This document shows positions 45,865-55,320 of a DNA stretch of 64,000 nucleotides, piece by piece. Source of the DNA: Flavobacterium luteum (GTDB taxonomy: Bacteria; Bacteroidota; Bacteroidia; Flavobacteriales; Flavobacteriaceae). Location of the stretch: the NCBI RefSeq assembly GCF_008806775.1, contig NZ_WAEM01000007.1, positions 1 to 64,000 of the forward strand, written 5' to 3'. The notes beneath the pieces are model-generated. The model worked only from the letters and a program-made list of their open reading frames with translations, did no database searches and was not told the DNA's origin. How positions within the stretch are numbered: the first letter of the stretch is position 1; each line of letters opens with the position of its first letter. The position numbers and the translations under genes were made by a program.

Positions 45865-47283
45865 ATGAACTACACAAAAGCACTCCAAAATCCATTATTT
45901 AAAATCATTGCAAAAGCAAGTCAAGAACTTAACCTTGAAAGTTATGTAATTGGTGGATTTGTTCGTGATTACTTATTGCAACGCGATTTCAAAAAAGACA
46001 TTGATATTGTAGCCATTGGCTCTGGAATTGAATTGGCTTTAAAAGTTTCGGAATTATTGCCTCATAAACCCAAAGTACAAGTTTTTAAAAACTACGGAAC
46101 AGCCATGTTACGCTACAAAGAAATTGATATTGAGTTTGTAGGAGCCCGAAAAGAAAGCTACAATCAAGACAGTCGTAATCCCATAGTTGAGAACGGCACT
46201 TTAGAAGATGATCAGAACAGACGTGATTTTACCATTAATGCTTTGGCTTTTTCTTTAAATCCAAATAATTTTGGAGCATTAGTTGATCCGTTTAATGGTT
46301 TATCCGATTTAGAAAACAAAATAATCAAAACACCTTTAAGTCCTGATATTACTTATTCTGATGATCCGTTACGCATGTTACGTGGAATCCGTTTTGCAAC
46401 GCAATTGCATTTTGATATTGAAACAGAATCGTTTCTAGCCATAAAAAGAAATGCCGAAAGAATTAAAATTATTTCTGGAGAACGAATTGTAGATGAATTA
46501 AACAAAATATTAGAAACCGAAAAGCCATCAATTGGATTTTTACTTTTATACAAAACGGGACTTTTAGACCTGATTTTACCTGAATTAACTGCCCTGAATA
46601 ATGTAGAAGAAATAGACGGACAAACTCATAAAAATAATTTCTATCATACATTAGAGGTGGTGGACAATATTTGTTCGAATACTGATGATGTTTGGTTGCG
46701 ATGGGCAGCGCTATTGCATGATATTGGAAAAGCACCAACAAAAAAATTCAACAAGAAACAAGGTTGGACGTTTCATGGACACGAATTTCTTGGTGGCAAA
46801 ATGGTAAAGAGAATCTTTGAACGATTGCATATGCCGTTGAATAATAAATTAAAATTTGTTCAAAAAATGGTTATGCTAAGTTCACGACCAATTGTATTAG
46901 CCGAAGATATTGTAACAGATTCAGCTGTACGTCGCTTAGTTTTTGATGCTGGCGAAGATGTAGATTATTTGATGACACTTTGCGAAGCTGACATTACGAC
47001 CAAAAACCCTAAAAAATTTAAGAAATACCATGATAATTTTGACATTGTTCGCAACAAAATAATTGAAGTTGAAGAACGTGATCATGTGAGACAATTTCAA
47101 CCACCAATTTCAGGTGAGGAAATTATGGAACTCTTTAATTTAAAACCTTCACGAGAAATTGGCATTTTGAAAGAAGCTGTTAAAGAAGCCATTTTAGAGG
47201 GCGAAATTCCAAATGAATATGAAGCAGCTTTCGAATTCGTATTGAAAAGAGCAGAGAGATTAGGATTGACAAGAATTGTATAG
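45865..47283 (+). CDS. cca: CCA tRNA nucleotidyltransferase with HD domain
   Basis: 472 residues. It adds or repairs the 3' CCA of tRNA. The nucleotidyltransferase head contains GGFVRDYLL (about 30-38), [10 protein letters not shown] (catalytic Asp pair) and [10 protein letters not shown]. The HD domain holds [11 protein letters not shown] (about 281-291). It starts 8 bases after the inverted repeat of the GxxExxY element, whose insertion must have affected its leader. Confidence 0.92.
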   Translation: MNYTKALQNPLFKIIAKASQELNLESYVIGGFVRDYLLQRDFKKDIDIVAIGSGIELALKVSELLPHKPKVQVFKNYGTAMLRYKEIDIEFVGARKESYNQDSRNPIVENGTLEDDQNRRDFTINALAFSLNPNNFGALVDPFNGLSDLENKIIKTPLSPDITYSDDPLRMLRGIRFATQLHFDIETESFLAIKRNAERIKIISGERIVDELNKILETEKPSIGFLLLYKTGLLDLILPELTALNNVEEIDGQTHKNNFYHTLEVVDNICSNTDDVWLRWAALLHDIGKAPTKKFNKKQGWTFHGHEFLGGKMVKRIFERLHMPLNNKLKFVQKMVMLSSRPIVLAEDIVTDSAVRRLVFDAGEDVDYLMTLCEADITTKNPKKFKKYHDNFDIVRNKIIEVEERDHVRQFQPPISGEEIMELFNLKPSREIGILKEAVKEAILEGEIPNEYEAAFEFVLKRAERLGLTRIV

Positions 47284-47369
47284 TAACAAATTTTGAAAGA
47301 CTTATGTTTATTATATAAAGGTTATATCTTTATTATAAATTGTTTAAACTCGAAAACTTTGAAACTTTG

Positions 47370-47377
47370 TATCTTTG
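47370..47377 (+). promoter_or_regulatory. -7 element of the heme A synthase gene
   Basis: TATCTTTG matches TAnnTTTG, 27 bases before the ATG at 47404. Confidence 0.55.
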
Positions 47378-47403
47378 CGCCTGTTAAAAATTGAATATAA
47401 AAA

Positions 47404-48423
47404 ATGAACACTAATAAATCAGTTATTTACTGGCTACTTACAGGTTGTATCCTACTATTTTTAATGGTTACCGTTGGCGGGATTACACGCTTAACAAACT
47501 CAGGGTTATCTATGACCGATTGGCATTTGGTTACCGATACATTTCCTCCTTTGTCAGAAGAAAAATGGACAGCAGCTTTTGAAGAATATAAAAAATTTCC
47601 CGAATACCAAAAAATCAATATTCATAACGACTTTTCACTTTCGGATTATAAATTTATTTATTTCTGGGAATGGTTTCACCGATTTATTGGACGCATCATT
47701 GGTTTGGTTTTTATCATCCCTTTTGTATACTTTTTAATCAAGAAAAAACTAAATCCTTCAACAATAAAAAAATGCTCTATTCTTCTGGGAATGGGTGCTT
47801 TTCAGGGATTTTTAGGTTGGTTTATGGTAAAAAGTGGTTTGATTGATAATCCAGACGTGAGTCATTTTAGATTATCATTGCACTTAACTTTTGCTTTTAT
47901 CACCTTTGCTTATACCCTTTGGGTAGCATTAGACTTAATTTATCCTGATAAAATAGAAATAAATATTCCATTAAAAAAACTAGCGCGAATTACATTAGTG
48001 TTCCTTTTAATTCAGATAATTTACGGTGGATTTGTAGCTGGGTTAAATGCAGGGTTAATTCACAACCATTGGCCTTTAATGAGCGATGGGCAACTATTTC
48101 ATGAAAGCATTTTGGTTGAAAAAAACAGTTGGCTTCTAAGACTAACCGAAGGTAAAAGTGGCGTTCAATTTGTACACAGAACGCTAGCTTATGCTGTTGT
48201 TGGATTAATTGTATTTCTTTATTTTAAAAGTAAAAAATACACACTTTCATTACAACAAGAGAATGGAATAAACGCTTTGTTATTTGTAGTTTTTTTACAA
48301 TTTACCTTGGGAGTCTTGACATTAATATATAACGTACCTTTGTGGTTAGGATTAACGCATCAAATCATGGCATTTATCTTATTAGCAACCATGACTTATA
48401 CTTTGCATCGATTCTCAAAATAA
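47404..48423 (+). CDS. ctaA: Heme A synthase (COX15/CtaA)
   Basis: 339 residues, about eight membrane segments. It oxidises heme O to heme A for aa3-type oxidases. Heme ligand histidines are in WEWFHRFIGR, VSHFRLSLHL, VQFVHRTLAY and GLTHQIMAF. The opening VTVGGITRLTNSGLSMTDW is the COX15 signature. It suggests that the organism has an aa3 oxidase beside cbb3. The next gene is unrelated. Confidence 0.93.
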   Translation: MNTNKSVIYWLLTGCILLFLMVTVGGITRLTNSGLSMTDWHLVTDTFPPLSEEKWTAAFEEYKKFPEYQKINIHNDFSLSDYKFIYFWEWFHRFIGRIIGLVFIIPFVYFLIKKKLNPSTIKKCSILLGMGAFQGFLGWFMVKSGLIDNPDVSHFRLSLHLTFAFITFAYTLWVALDLIYPDKIEINIPLKKLARITLVFLLIQIIYGGFVAGLNAGLIHNHWPLMSDGQLFHESILVEKNSWLLRLTEGKSGVQFVHRTLAYAVVGLIVFLYFKSKKYTLSLQQENGINALLFVVFLQFTLGVLTLIYNVPLWLGLTHQIMAFILLATMTYTLHRFSK

Positions 48424-48464
48424 ATACCTGACTATATTGTCGCATTTCTATTTAGCATTTTTTA

Positions 48465-49238
48465 ATGTCAAAACTTACTGCTCAAGATAAATTTTTAGAT
48501 TTATCAGACTATGGAAGACCTTTAGGAAAATTTCTTGCCAATCAGCTTAAAACAACACGATTCACCCCTATTCATGTCACAATTCTTTTTGGGATTTCGG
48601 GTTTAATTGCGATTTATTGCATCTTAAACAATCAGTATCTACTAGCAGGATTTTTCATCATTCTAAAATCGTGTATCGATGCTGCCGATGGCGAATTAGC
48701 ACGATTAAAGAATACACCATCTTATGTGGGAAGATATTTAGATAGTGTCTTTGATATTATTCTGAATTTCTTATTTTTAATGACCATATGTTATGTTTCT
48801 AAAACGAGCATTTGGATTACGATTTTAGCTTTTATCGGCATTCAATTACAAGGCACTTTATACAATTATTACTATGTAATTTTAAGAAACAAATCAGTTG
48901 GTGGTGATGCAACAAGTAAAGTTTTTGAATACAAATCACCTAGAGCTTTACCTGGTGAAACTCAAAAATCAGTTGATATTTTGTTTACAATTTACACCGT
49001 CGTTTATGGAATATTCGATAAGATAATTCACTATTTAGACAAACAGGCTTACAAGGTAAAAACGTTTCCAAATTGGTTTATGACACTTGTTTCTATGTAT
49101 GGATTGGGTTTTCAATTGTTGCTCATTGCAATTATGCTACCTATGAATTGGATTGAATATATTGTACCCTTTTTTATCCTATACACCTTTTTTATTTTTG
49201 TGCTGATTGGAATTAGAAAAGTCTTTTTAAAGGTTTAA
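48465..49238 (+). CDS. CDP-alcohol phosphatidyltransferase family protein
   Basis: 257 residues, about six membrane segments. The family motif D-G-x2-A-R-x8-G-x3-D-x3-D is complete in DAADGELARL followed by YVGRYLDSVFD. It joins a CDP-linked alcohol to a second alcohol in phospholipid synthesis. The exact product cannot be read from the motif. Confidence 0.88.
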   Translation: MSKLTAQDKFLDLSDYGRPLGKFLANQLKTTRFTPIHVTILFGISGLIAIYCILNNQYLLAGFFIILKSCIDAADGELARLKNTPSYVGRYLDSVFDIILNFLFLMTICYVSKTSIWITILAFIGIQLQGTLYNYYYVILRNKSVGGDATSKVFEYKSPRALPGETQKSVDILFTIYTVVYGIFDKIIHYLDKQAYKVKTFPNWFMTLVSMYGLGFQLLLIAIMLPMNWIEYIVPFFILYTFFIFVLIGIRKVFLKV

Positions 49239-49482
49239 AATCACGATAGTATTTATCTATACTTATTTATTAAACAATTATTAATCAAATATTTATGTTA
49301 ATTCATGTAAAATGTTAATTTAATATGGAATCAACCTATTCAAAACTTGAATTCAAAAACTTTTTCTCTACTAACAATCACTTCTTCCTCTTTATAAGAA
49401 GGTAAAATCATCCTCAGTTTTTAATACCTTTTCGTAAAATCACCCTAAATATTTTATGAATAATTTTAATGAAGTAACCAAA

Positions 49483-50583
49483 TCAAAACCATTTCTTCTT
49501 TTTAAAATAATACACCATTCCTAAAGCAATTGCAACCATAACAGCAACTACAATATAGTAGCCATAAGCGTATTCCAATTCAGGCATGTGTTTAAAATTC
49601 ATTCCGTAAACTCCTACTAAAAAAGTCAACGGCATAAAAATGACAGAAACTACCGTTAGAACTTTCATGATTTCATTCATCCTGTGGCTTTGAGACGAAA
49701 AATAGAAACTCGAAGCACTATCCAACGTATTCATATCGTATTCTATTTGTTCTAAAATCTCTAATGATTTTTGATGCAAACGCGCAAAAAAACTATAATT
49801 TGCTTTTTCAATTCCGTCATAATCATCTTCGTCGTGTTCGCTTTTTAGATTGAATAAAGCGTCCCGCAAAGGCAAAATAGACCGTTTCAAGAAATTTAAA
49901 TGTTCTCTATTGCGTTCAATTCGAACTAGAACTTCTGGATTATCACTCGATTTGGCTTCAATCATCAAATCCTCAATTTGATCTTCATAAAATTCAATTG
50001 TAATATAAAAATTTTCCATGACCGCTTCTAGAAGTAAGTAGAGTAAATAATCATTTTTCTTTTTACGAACAATACCACTATGTGTTTTAATTCGTTCTCG
50101 AATATGAGTAAAAAAATCGCTTTTCTTTTCCTGAAATGAAACCAACAAATTGTCTTTTAATAAAAAACTAATTTGCTCCACACTTACCATATCATAGTCA
50201 TTGTCAGGCAAAATCGATTTAATACTAAAGAATAGGACTTTGTCTAACTCCTCCATTTTACTTCTTCGATTGGTATTAAGAATATCGCTTATAATAAAAG
50301 GCTCTATAGCTAACATTTCGCCAATTTCTTTAACTAACTCTACATTATGTAAACCATGAATATTAAACCACTTAACATCATTTTCTTGAAGTTCATCTTC
50401 GATTTCTTTTTTTACTCTTTGGAGGGCAACTTTTTTATATTCTTCATAACCTGCATCGTCATAAACAAATAATTGCATCTCGATAGGATCTGTTTTATGA
50501 ATTCCCGTATACTCAAAATAATTGGGCTGAACCTTTCTAACTTTTTTGTATTTTATTCTTTTCAAAACATAATAATTTGTCAT
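49483..50583 (-). CDS. corA: CorA family magnesium/cobalt transporter
   Basis: 366 residues. A large cytoplasmic N-terminal domain (about 1-300) is followed by two C-terminal membrane helices. The selectivity motif GMN is in GVYGMNFKHMPE between them. The C-terminus is basic (FKKKKWF). It imports Mg2+, and possibly Co2+ or Ni2+. Divergent from hutI. Confidence 0.92.
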   Translation of the reverse strand: MTNYYVLKRIKYKKVRKVQPNYFEYTGIHKTDPIEMQLFVYDDAGYEEYKKVALQRVKKEIEDELQENDVKWFNIHGLHNVELVKEIGEMLAIEPFIISDILNTNRRSKMEELDKVLFFSIKSILPDNDYDMVSVEQISFLLKDNLLVSFQEKKSDFFTHIRERIKTHSGIVRKKKNDYLLYLLLEAVMENFYITIEFYEDQIEDLMIEAKSSDNPEVLVRIERNREHLNFLKRSILPLRDALFNLKSEHDEDDYDGIEKANYSFFARLHQKSLEILEQIEYDMNTLDSASSFYFSSQSHRMNEIMKVLTVVSVIFMPLTFLVGVYGMNFKHMPELEYAYGYYIVVAVMVAIALGMVYYFKKKKWF

Positions 50584-50633
50584 AAAGATAGGAGTTTTTA
50601 AATTTCCAATTTACATTTACAAAAAAATCTCCT

Positions 50634-51872
50634 ATGCAAACATTAATTATTAATATTAAAGAATTGCTACAAGTAAGAGAAAGCCCAATCATTAAAGTTT
50701 CAGGTGCTGAAATGGCGGTGCTTCCAACAATTAAAAATGCTTTTTTACTTTTAGAGGATACTATAATTGTTGATTTTGGTGTAATGGAAAATTGCCCTAA
50801 AATAAATCCTGAATTAACTATTGATGCAACAGGTAAAATGGTATTGCCATCTTGGTGCGACAGCCATACTCATATTGTTTATGCTGGCAATCGAGAGCAG
50901 GAATTTGTTGATAGAATAAACGGATTAAGCTATGAAGAAATTGCTAATCGAGGTGGCGGTATATTAAATTCGGCTAAAAAACTACATGAAACTTCCGAAG
51001 ACGAAATTTACAATGAATCCAAAGTTCGTTTAGAAGAAATTATGAGTTTAGGAACTGGCGCAGTTGAAATAAAATCGGGTTACGGTTTGACGGTTGAAGA
51101 TGAATTGAAAATGCTTCGTGTTATTAAACGATTAAACCAAAACTACCCAATTACAATAAAAGCCACATTTCTTGGAGCCCATGCTTTTCCAAATGAATTT
51201 AAAGATAATCATCAAGGTTATATTGATTTAATTTGTAAAGAGATGATTCATAAAATCGCTGAAGAAAACCTTGCAAAATATATTGATGTTTTTTGTGAAA
51301 CTGGCTATTTTTCTGTTTCAGAAACAGAAGCTATTTTAAAAAGCGGACTAGAATATGGCTTAATTCCAAAAATACATGTCAATCAATTCCATTCTATTGG
51401 AGGTGTTCAAGTTGGAGTTAAACACAAAGCTCTATCTGTAGACCATCTTGAAATTATGAATAAGGAAGACCTTGAATCATTGAAAAATTCTGAAACTATG
51501 CCAGTAGCATTGCCTTCTTGCTCTTATTTCCTAAGTATTCCTTATACTCCTGCTCGAGAAATGATAGACTGTGGATTATCAATTGCCTTGGCTTCTGATT
51601 TCAATCCAGGTTCTTCACCCTCCGGAAACATGAATTTTGTAGTCGCTACGGCTTGTATCAAAATGAAAATGACTCCCGAGGAAGCTATAAATGCAGCTAC
51701 TATAAATGGAGCGTATGCGATGGGGATTTCTAAAACTCATGGTAGTATTACTAAAGGCAAAAAAGCCAATTTAATTATTACTAAACCTATTTCGTCCTAT
51801 TATCAGTTGCCATATGCTTTTGGAAGCAATTTGATTGATTGTATAATACTTGAAGGAAAAATAATACTATAA
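50634..51872 (+). CDS. hutI: Imidazolonepropionase
   Basis: 412 residues, amidohydrolase fold. It opens imidazolone propionate to formiminoglutamate in histidine breakdown. The metal and substrate residues are in WCDSHTHIVYAGNREQEF, FLGAHAFPNEF, KIHVNQF and ALASDFNPGSSP. The next plus-strand gene but one is a formiminoglutamase-like hydrolase, the following pathway step. hutH and hutU are not in the window. Confidence 0.94.
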   Translation: MQTLIINIKELLQVRESPIIKVSGAEMAVLPTIKNAFLLLEDTIIVDFGVMENCPKINPELTIDATGKMVLPSWCDSHTHIVYAGNREQEFVDRINGLSYEEIANRGGGILNSAKKLHETSEDEIYNESKVRLEEIMSLGTGAVEIKSGYGLTVEDELKMLRVIKRLNQNYPITIKATFLGAHAFPNEFKDNHQGYIDLICKEMIHKIAEENLAKYIDVFCETGYFSVSETEAILKSGLEYGLIPKIHVNQFHSIGGVQVGVKHKALSVDHLEIMNKEDLESLKNSETMPVALPSCSYFLSIPYTPAREMIDCGLSIALASDFNPGSSPSGNMNFVVATACIKMKMTPEEAINAATINGAYAMGISKTHGSITKGKKANLIITKPISSYYQLPYAFGSNLIDCIILEGKIIL

Positions 51873-51873
51873 A

Positions 51874-51902
51874 AAAAGGAACCCTTTCGAGTTCCTTTTT
51901 CA
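51874..51902. terminator. Bidirectional terminator after hutI
   Basis: AAAAAAGGAAC and GTTCCTTTTT form a stem with a short loop between the converging genes. Confidence 0.8.
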
Positions 51903-51918
51903 TTTATTCTTTAAAATT

Positions 51919-52803
51919 TTATCTCAAACTAAAGCTTGACTTAGAAACTAACTCTCCGTTATCAAATACATTTACAAAGTAAGATCCTTTTTCGAAATCT
52001 TTACCTGGTAAATCTTGAACAACATCTACCGTTTTGTTTTCAAACTTAACAGTTGTCAAAAAACTATAGGTCAAAGATTTTCCACCAAAAGATTGGGTTT
52101 CTTTTTGACCTAAAACATTGTTTTTACTGTCAATTACTTGAACATAATACGTTTTATCGCCAGATTTAGCAACTTTATTTTCTGCAATTGTAAAGCTAAT
52201 TTTTAAAACATCAGCTCTACTGGCTTTATCAGTTGCTATTTGTTTGCCAGAACTTCTTAACTTGTAAGCAGCTGTTTTTAAGTTCAAGACACTTAGTTTT
52301 GAAGCCACTTCAACCGTTTTAGACAATTCTTCATTTTGACCTACAAGAACTTCATTGTATTTTTTAGCTTCACCTAAAACCATTACCGTACTGTCTCTTT
52401 CTGTAGTTAGCTTAGTATTTGCTGTTTTCAAAACTTCAATTTCTTGCATCATGCCTTTCATTTTAGTTTCTAAAGCAAAATATTGCGTTTTGTATTTTGA
52501 CATTGAAGCGGCATCTCCTTTAGATTTCTTTAAATCAGCAATCAAGTTAACTACTTTCTCCCTTTCAGCAATTAATTCTTCAGACATTGATGTGTTTTCA
52601 GCAATTGCTGCATCATAAGTAGCTTTCAACTCTTCTAAGTCTTTCATTACAGACTCTTTCTCGGTTTTTGTAGTTGTAAGCTCAGTTAATTGCGCTTTAG
52701 CATCTGAAGTCAACTTAAAAATATAAACTAAACTTCCCACTAGAAGTAAAGCTAATACGGCTACGACAGCTTTTAGACTTGAGTTGTTTTTTTGATTTTC
52801 CAT
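51919..52803 (-). CDS. Membrane-anchored coiled-coil protein, unknown
   Basis: 294 residues from the ATG at 52803. A TTG at 52830 would add nine residues, but the ATG fits better. A membrane helix at about 12-30 (AVVAVLALLLVGSLVYIF) precedes a long coiled coil rich in Lys/Glu/Thr (about 35-175) and a C-terminal beta-rich domain of about 115 residues. Topology suggests a short cytoplasmic N-terminus and a periplasmic coiled coil. I do not recognise a named domain. It lies between hutI and the hutG-like gene on the opposite strand. Confidence 0.65.
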   Translation of the reverse strand: MENQKNNSSLKAVVAVLALLLVGSLVYIFKLTSDAKAQLTELTTTKTEKESVMKDLEELKATYDAAIAENTSMSEELIAEREKVVNLIADLKKSKGDAASMSKYKTQYFALETKMKGMMQEIEVLKTANTKLTTERDSTVMVLGEAKKYNEVLVGQNEELSKTVEVASKLSVLNLKTAAYKLRSSGKQIATDKASRADVLKISFTIAENKVAKSGDKTYYVQVIDSKNNVLGQKETQSFGGKSLTYSFLTTVKFENKTVDVVQDLPGKDFEKGSYFVNVFDNGELVSKSSFSLR

Positions 52804-52902
52804 AAAATTGTGTTTAGATTGTTTTAACAAAAATAATAATATTTAAGGTAATAACGTATGTTTGTACAAATATATTATTTTTGAAAGTTAATTTTTTTTG
52901 AT

Positions 52903-53970
52903 ATGGACAAATTAATTCCGTTTTGTATTAATGATCTTGCAAAACTTACGAACCACAGAAGTGGCGAAATTAAGTTTGGAGAAAAAATGATTACTGTTCA
53001 AAAAGACACTGATATTAAAGCATTTATTAAAAAATGTACTGCGAAGTATGTCTTATTTGGTATACCAGAAGATATTGGGGTTCGAGCCAATTTTGGAAGA
53101 CCGGGAGCAGCATCGGCATGGGAAAGTACTATAAAAAGTATTGCAAACATTCAGCATAATAAATTTTGTAAAGGTGAAGACCTATTAGTTTTAGGGCAAT
53201 TGGATGTTACTGAAGAAATGAAAGCTGTAGAAAATTTAGATTTTCACAATACAGCTGACAGAAAAAAATTGAGTGATTTAGTCGTTACTATTGATAAAGA
53301 GGTTGCTCATATTATATCTTTTATTGTAAAATCTGGGAAAAAACCTATAATTATTGGTGGCGGTCACAACAATTCCTATGGAAATATAAAAGGAACAGCT
53401 TTAGCAAAAGGCAAGCCTATTAATGCAGTTAACTTTGATGCCCATTCTGATTTTAGAATTCTGGAAGGAAGACATAGTGGCAATGGATTTTCGTATGCTT
53501 ATGAAGAAGGGTTTTTAAATAAATATTTCATTTTTGGTTTACACGAAAACTATACTTCAAAAAAAGTATTGATTAATATAAAGAAAATTCAAGATCGAGT
53601 GCGTTACAATACTTATGATGAAATCTCGATTCGGAATCAAAAAAGTTTTGACAAAGAATTAGTCCAAGCCTTAAGTTTTATAAACAATGACTTTTTTGGC
53701 ATTGAGATTGATTTAGATGCCATTCCAAATATTGCAAGCAGTGCTATGACTATAAGTGGATTTTCTGTAGAGCAAGTACGACAATTTGTGTATTTTTTTG
53801 GCAAAAGTCAAAATGCAACCTATTTGCATATTTGTGAAGGAGCACCTGACTTGTGTGCTGAGAAAAACAACAACCTTATAGGAAAATTGATTGGATATTT
53901 AGTGACCGATTTTATAAAAGCCAACAACCCATTAGAAGAAAAAATCAATTACATGGATGTGAAGTTTTAA
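52903..53970 (+). CDS. hutG: Formimidoylglutamase / arginase family hydrolase
   Basis: 355 residues, ureohydrolase fold with a binuclear Mn site: IIGGGHNNSYG, NFDAHSDFR and EIDLDAIPN carry the ligands, though the usual DxDxxDP ends in IPN here. The closeness of hutI points to formiminoglutamate as substrate; arginine or agmatine are alternatives. The family is certain, the substrate inferred. Confidence 0.8.
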   Translation: MDKLIPFCINDLAKLTNHRSGEIKFGEKMITVQKDTDIKAFIKKCTAKYVLFGIPEDIGVRANFGRPGAASAWESTIKSIANIQHNKFCKGEDLLVLGQLDVTEEMKAVENLDFHNTADRKKLSDLVVTIDKEVAHIISFIVKSGKKPIIIGGGHNNSYGNIKGTALAKGKPINAVNFDAHSDFRILEGRHSGNGFSYAYEEGFLNKYFIFGLHENYTSKKVLINIKKIQDRVRYNTYDEISIRNQKSFDKELVQALSFINNDFFGIEIDLDAIPNIASSAMTISGFSVEQVRQFVYFFGKSQNATYLHICEGAPDLCAEKNNNLIGKLIGYLVTDFIKANNPLEEKINYMDVKF

Positions 53971-53999
53971 TGATAAAAATCCAAATAAATTAAATAACC

Positions 54000-54007
54000 T
54001 ATCTTTG
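54000..54007 (+). promoter_or_regulatory. -7 element of rhlE
   Basis: TATCTTTG matches TAnnTTTG, 45 bases before the ATG at 54052. Confidence 0.55.
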
Positions 54008-54009
54008 CC

Positions 54010-54038
54010 AAGAATCCTAACACTTTTGCTGGATTCTT
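54010..54038 (+). promoter_or_regulatory. Leader hairpin before rhlE
   Basis: AAGAATCC (54010-54017) and GGATTCTT (54031-54038) form a perfect 8-bp stem with a 13-base loop. It begins where transcription should start, at the 5' end of the mRNA, 13 bases before the ATG. Confidence 0.55.
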
Positions 54039-54051
54039 AATACACAAAAAT

Positions 54052-55305
54052 ATGTTATTTGAAGATTTATCACTTTCTAAAAGTATCCAAAAAGCCGTTT
54101 TCGAAGAAGGCTATACTGAGGCAACTCCAATTCAAGAACAATCGATTCCTATCGTTTTATCAGGCAGAGATTTAATAGGTTGCGCTCAAACAGGAACAGG
54201 AAAAACGGCAGCGTTTGCCATTCCAATTATTCATCAACTGCATAGAATTGTTGGTTCTTCTAAAAAAGCCAAACCCATTCGAGCATTAGTGATTACACCT
54301 ACTAGAGAGTTAGCCGTGCAAATTGGCCAAAACTTTGACCGTTACGGAAAATATACCAATTTGACCCAGTTGACCATTTTTGGTGGTGTTTCTCAAATTC
54401 CTCAAGTAGACGTTTTACGAAAAGGTGTCGATATTTTAGTCGCCACTCCAGGTCGATTATTAGACTTGCACAAACAAGGATTTATAGATTTAGACCATTT
54501 GCATACTTTGGTTTTAGACGAAGCTGACCAAATGCTGGATATGGGTTTTGTAAATGATGTAAAGAAAATTGTAAAACTAACGCCAAATAACAGACAAACT
54601 TTATTATTCTCTGCAACGATGCCAATCGCAATTAGAGAATTAGCTGAAATGTTCCTGAAAGATCCAGCTACTGTTTCCGTTTCTCCAGTTTCATCCACAG
54701 CTGAAAAAGTAGAACAACACGTTTATTTTGTAGATAAAACCGAAAAAAGAAACTTATTGTATCATTTGATTCGCAATGAAAAATTATCAGATGTGTTGGT
54801 TTTTTCCAGAACCAAACACGGAGCGGATAATGTGGTAAAAGCCTTGCGCAAACATGGCGTAGCTGCAGAAGCCATTCATGGAGACAAATCGCAAACGGCA
54901 AGACAACGCGTTTTGGATGCTTTCAAAAATAAAGAAGTGGGTGTTTTGGTTGCTACCGATATTGCAGCTCGTGGTATTGATATTGACCAATTGCCTTTTG
55001 TTATTAATTTTGATTTACCTAATATTCCAGAAACCTATGTACACCGAATTGGTAGAACAGGACGTGCCGGAAATGGAGGAATTGCTATATCGTTTTGCAG
55101 TAAAGACGAAGAACCGTACTGGAAAGACATTATGAAATTGATAAAAGTAGACGTAAAAACTATTTCAGATCATCCGTATCCTTGGCATGCGGGAAGTCCT
55201 GAAGCTACGGCTGCTACGCCTCCTAAAAATTCAAATCGTAGTGGTGAAAAGCACAAATCAAGAAAATCAGAAGCTTCTAAACAAAATAAAAAACGCTGGT
55301 ATTAA
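54052..55305 (+). CDS. rhlE: DEAD-box RNA helicase RhlE
   Basis: 417 residues. The helicase motifs are in order: EATPIQEQSIP (Q), AQTGTGKTAA (I), PTRELAVQ (Ia), LVLDEADQML (II), LFSATMP (III), ATDIAARGIDI (V) and HRIGRTGRAG (VI). The C-terminal 45 residues are Lys/Ser/Asn-rich, as in RhlE-type proteins. It unwinds RNA in ribosome assembly or decay and is often cold-induced. The last four codons lie inside its terminator stem. Confidence 0.92.
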   Translation: MLFEDLSLSKSIQKAVFEEGYTEATPIQEQSIPIVLSGRDLIGCAQTGTGKTAAFAIPIIHQLHRIVGSSKKAKPIRALVITPTRELAVQIGQNFDRYGKYTNLTQLTIFGGVSQIPQVDVLRKGVDILVATPGRLLDLHKQGFIDLDHLHTLVLDEADQMLDMGFVNDVKKIVKLTPNNRQTLLFSATMPIAIRELAEMFLKDPATVSVSPVSSTAEKVEQHVYFVDKTEKRNLLYHLIRNEKLSDVLVFSRTKHGADNVVKALRKHGVAAEAIHGDKSQTARQRVLDAFKNKEVGVLVATDIAARGIDIDQLPFVINFDLPNIPETYVHRIGRTGRAGNGGIAISFCSKDEEPYWKDIMKLIKVDVKTISDHPYPWHAGSPEATAATPPKNSNRSGEKHKSRKSEASKQNKKRWY

Positions 55306-55315
55306 CCAGCGTTTT
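55290..55315. terminator. Bidirectional terminator between rhlE and ettA
   Basis: AAAACGCTGGT (55290-55300) and ACCAGCGTTTT (55305-55315) form an 11-bp stem with a 4-base loop. It overlaps the last codons and stop of rhlE. Confidence 0.88.
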
Positions 55316-55320
55316 CGTTT

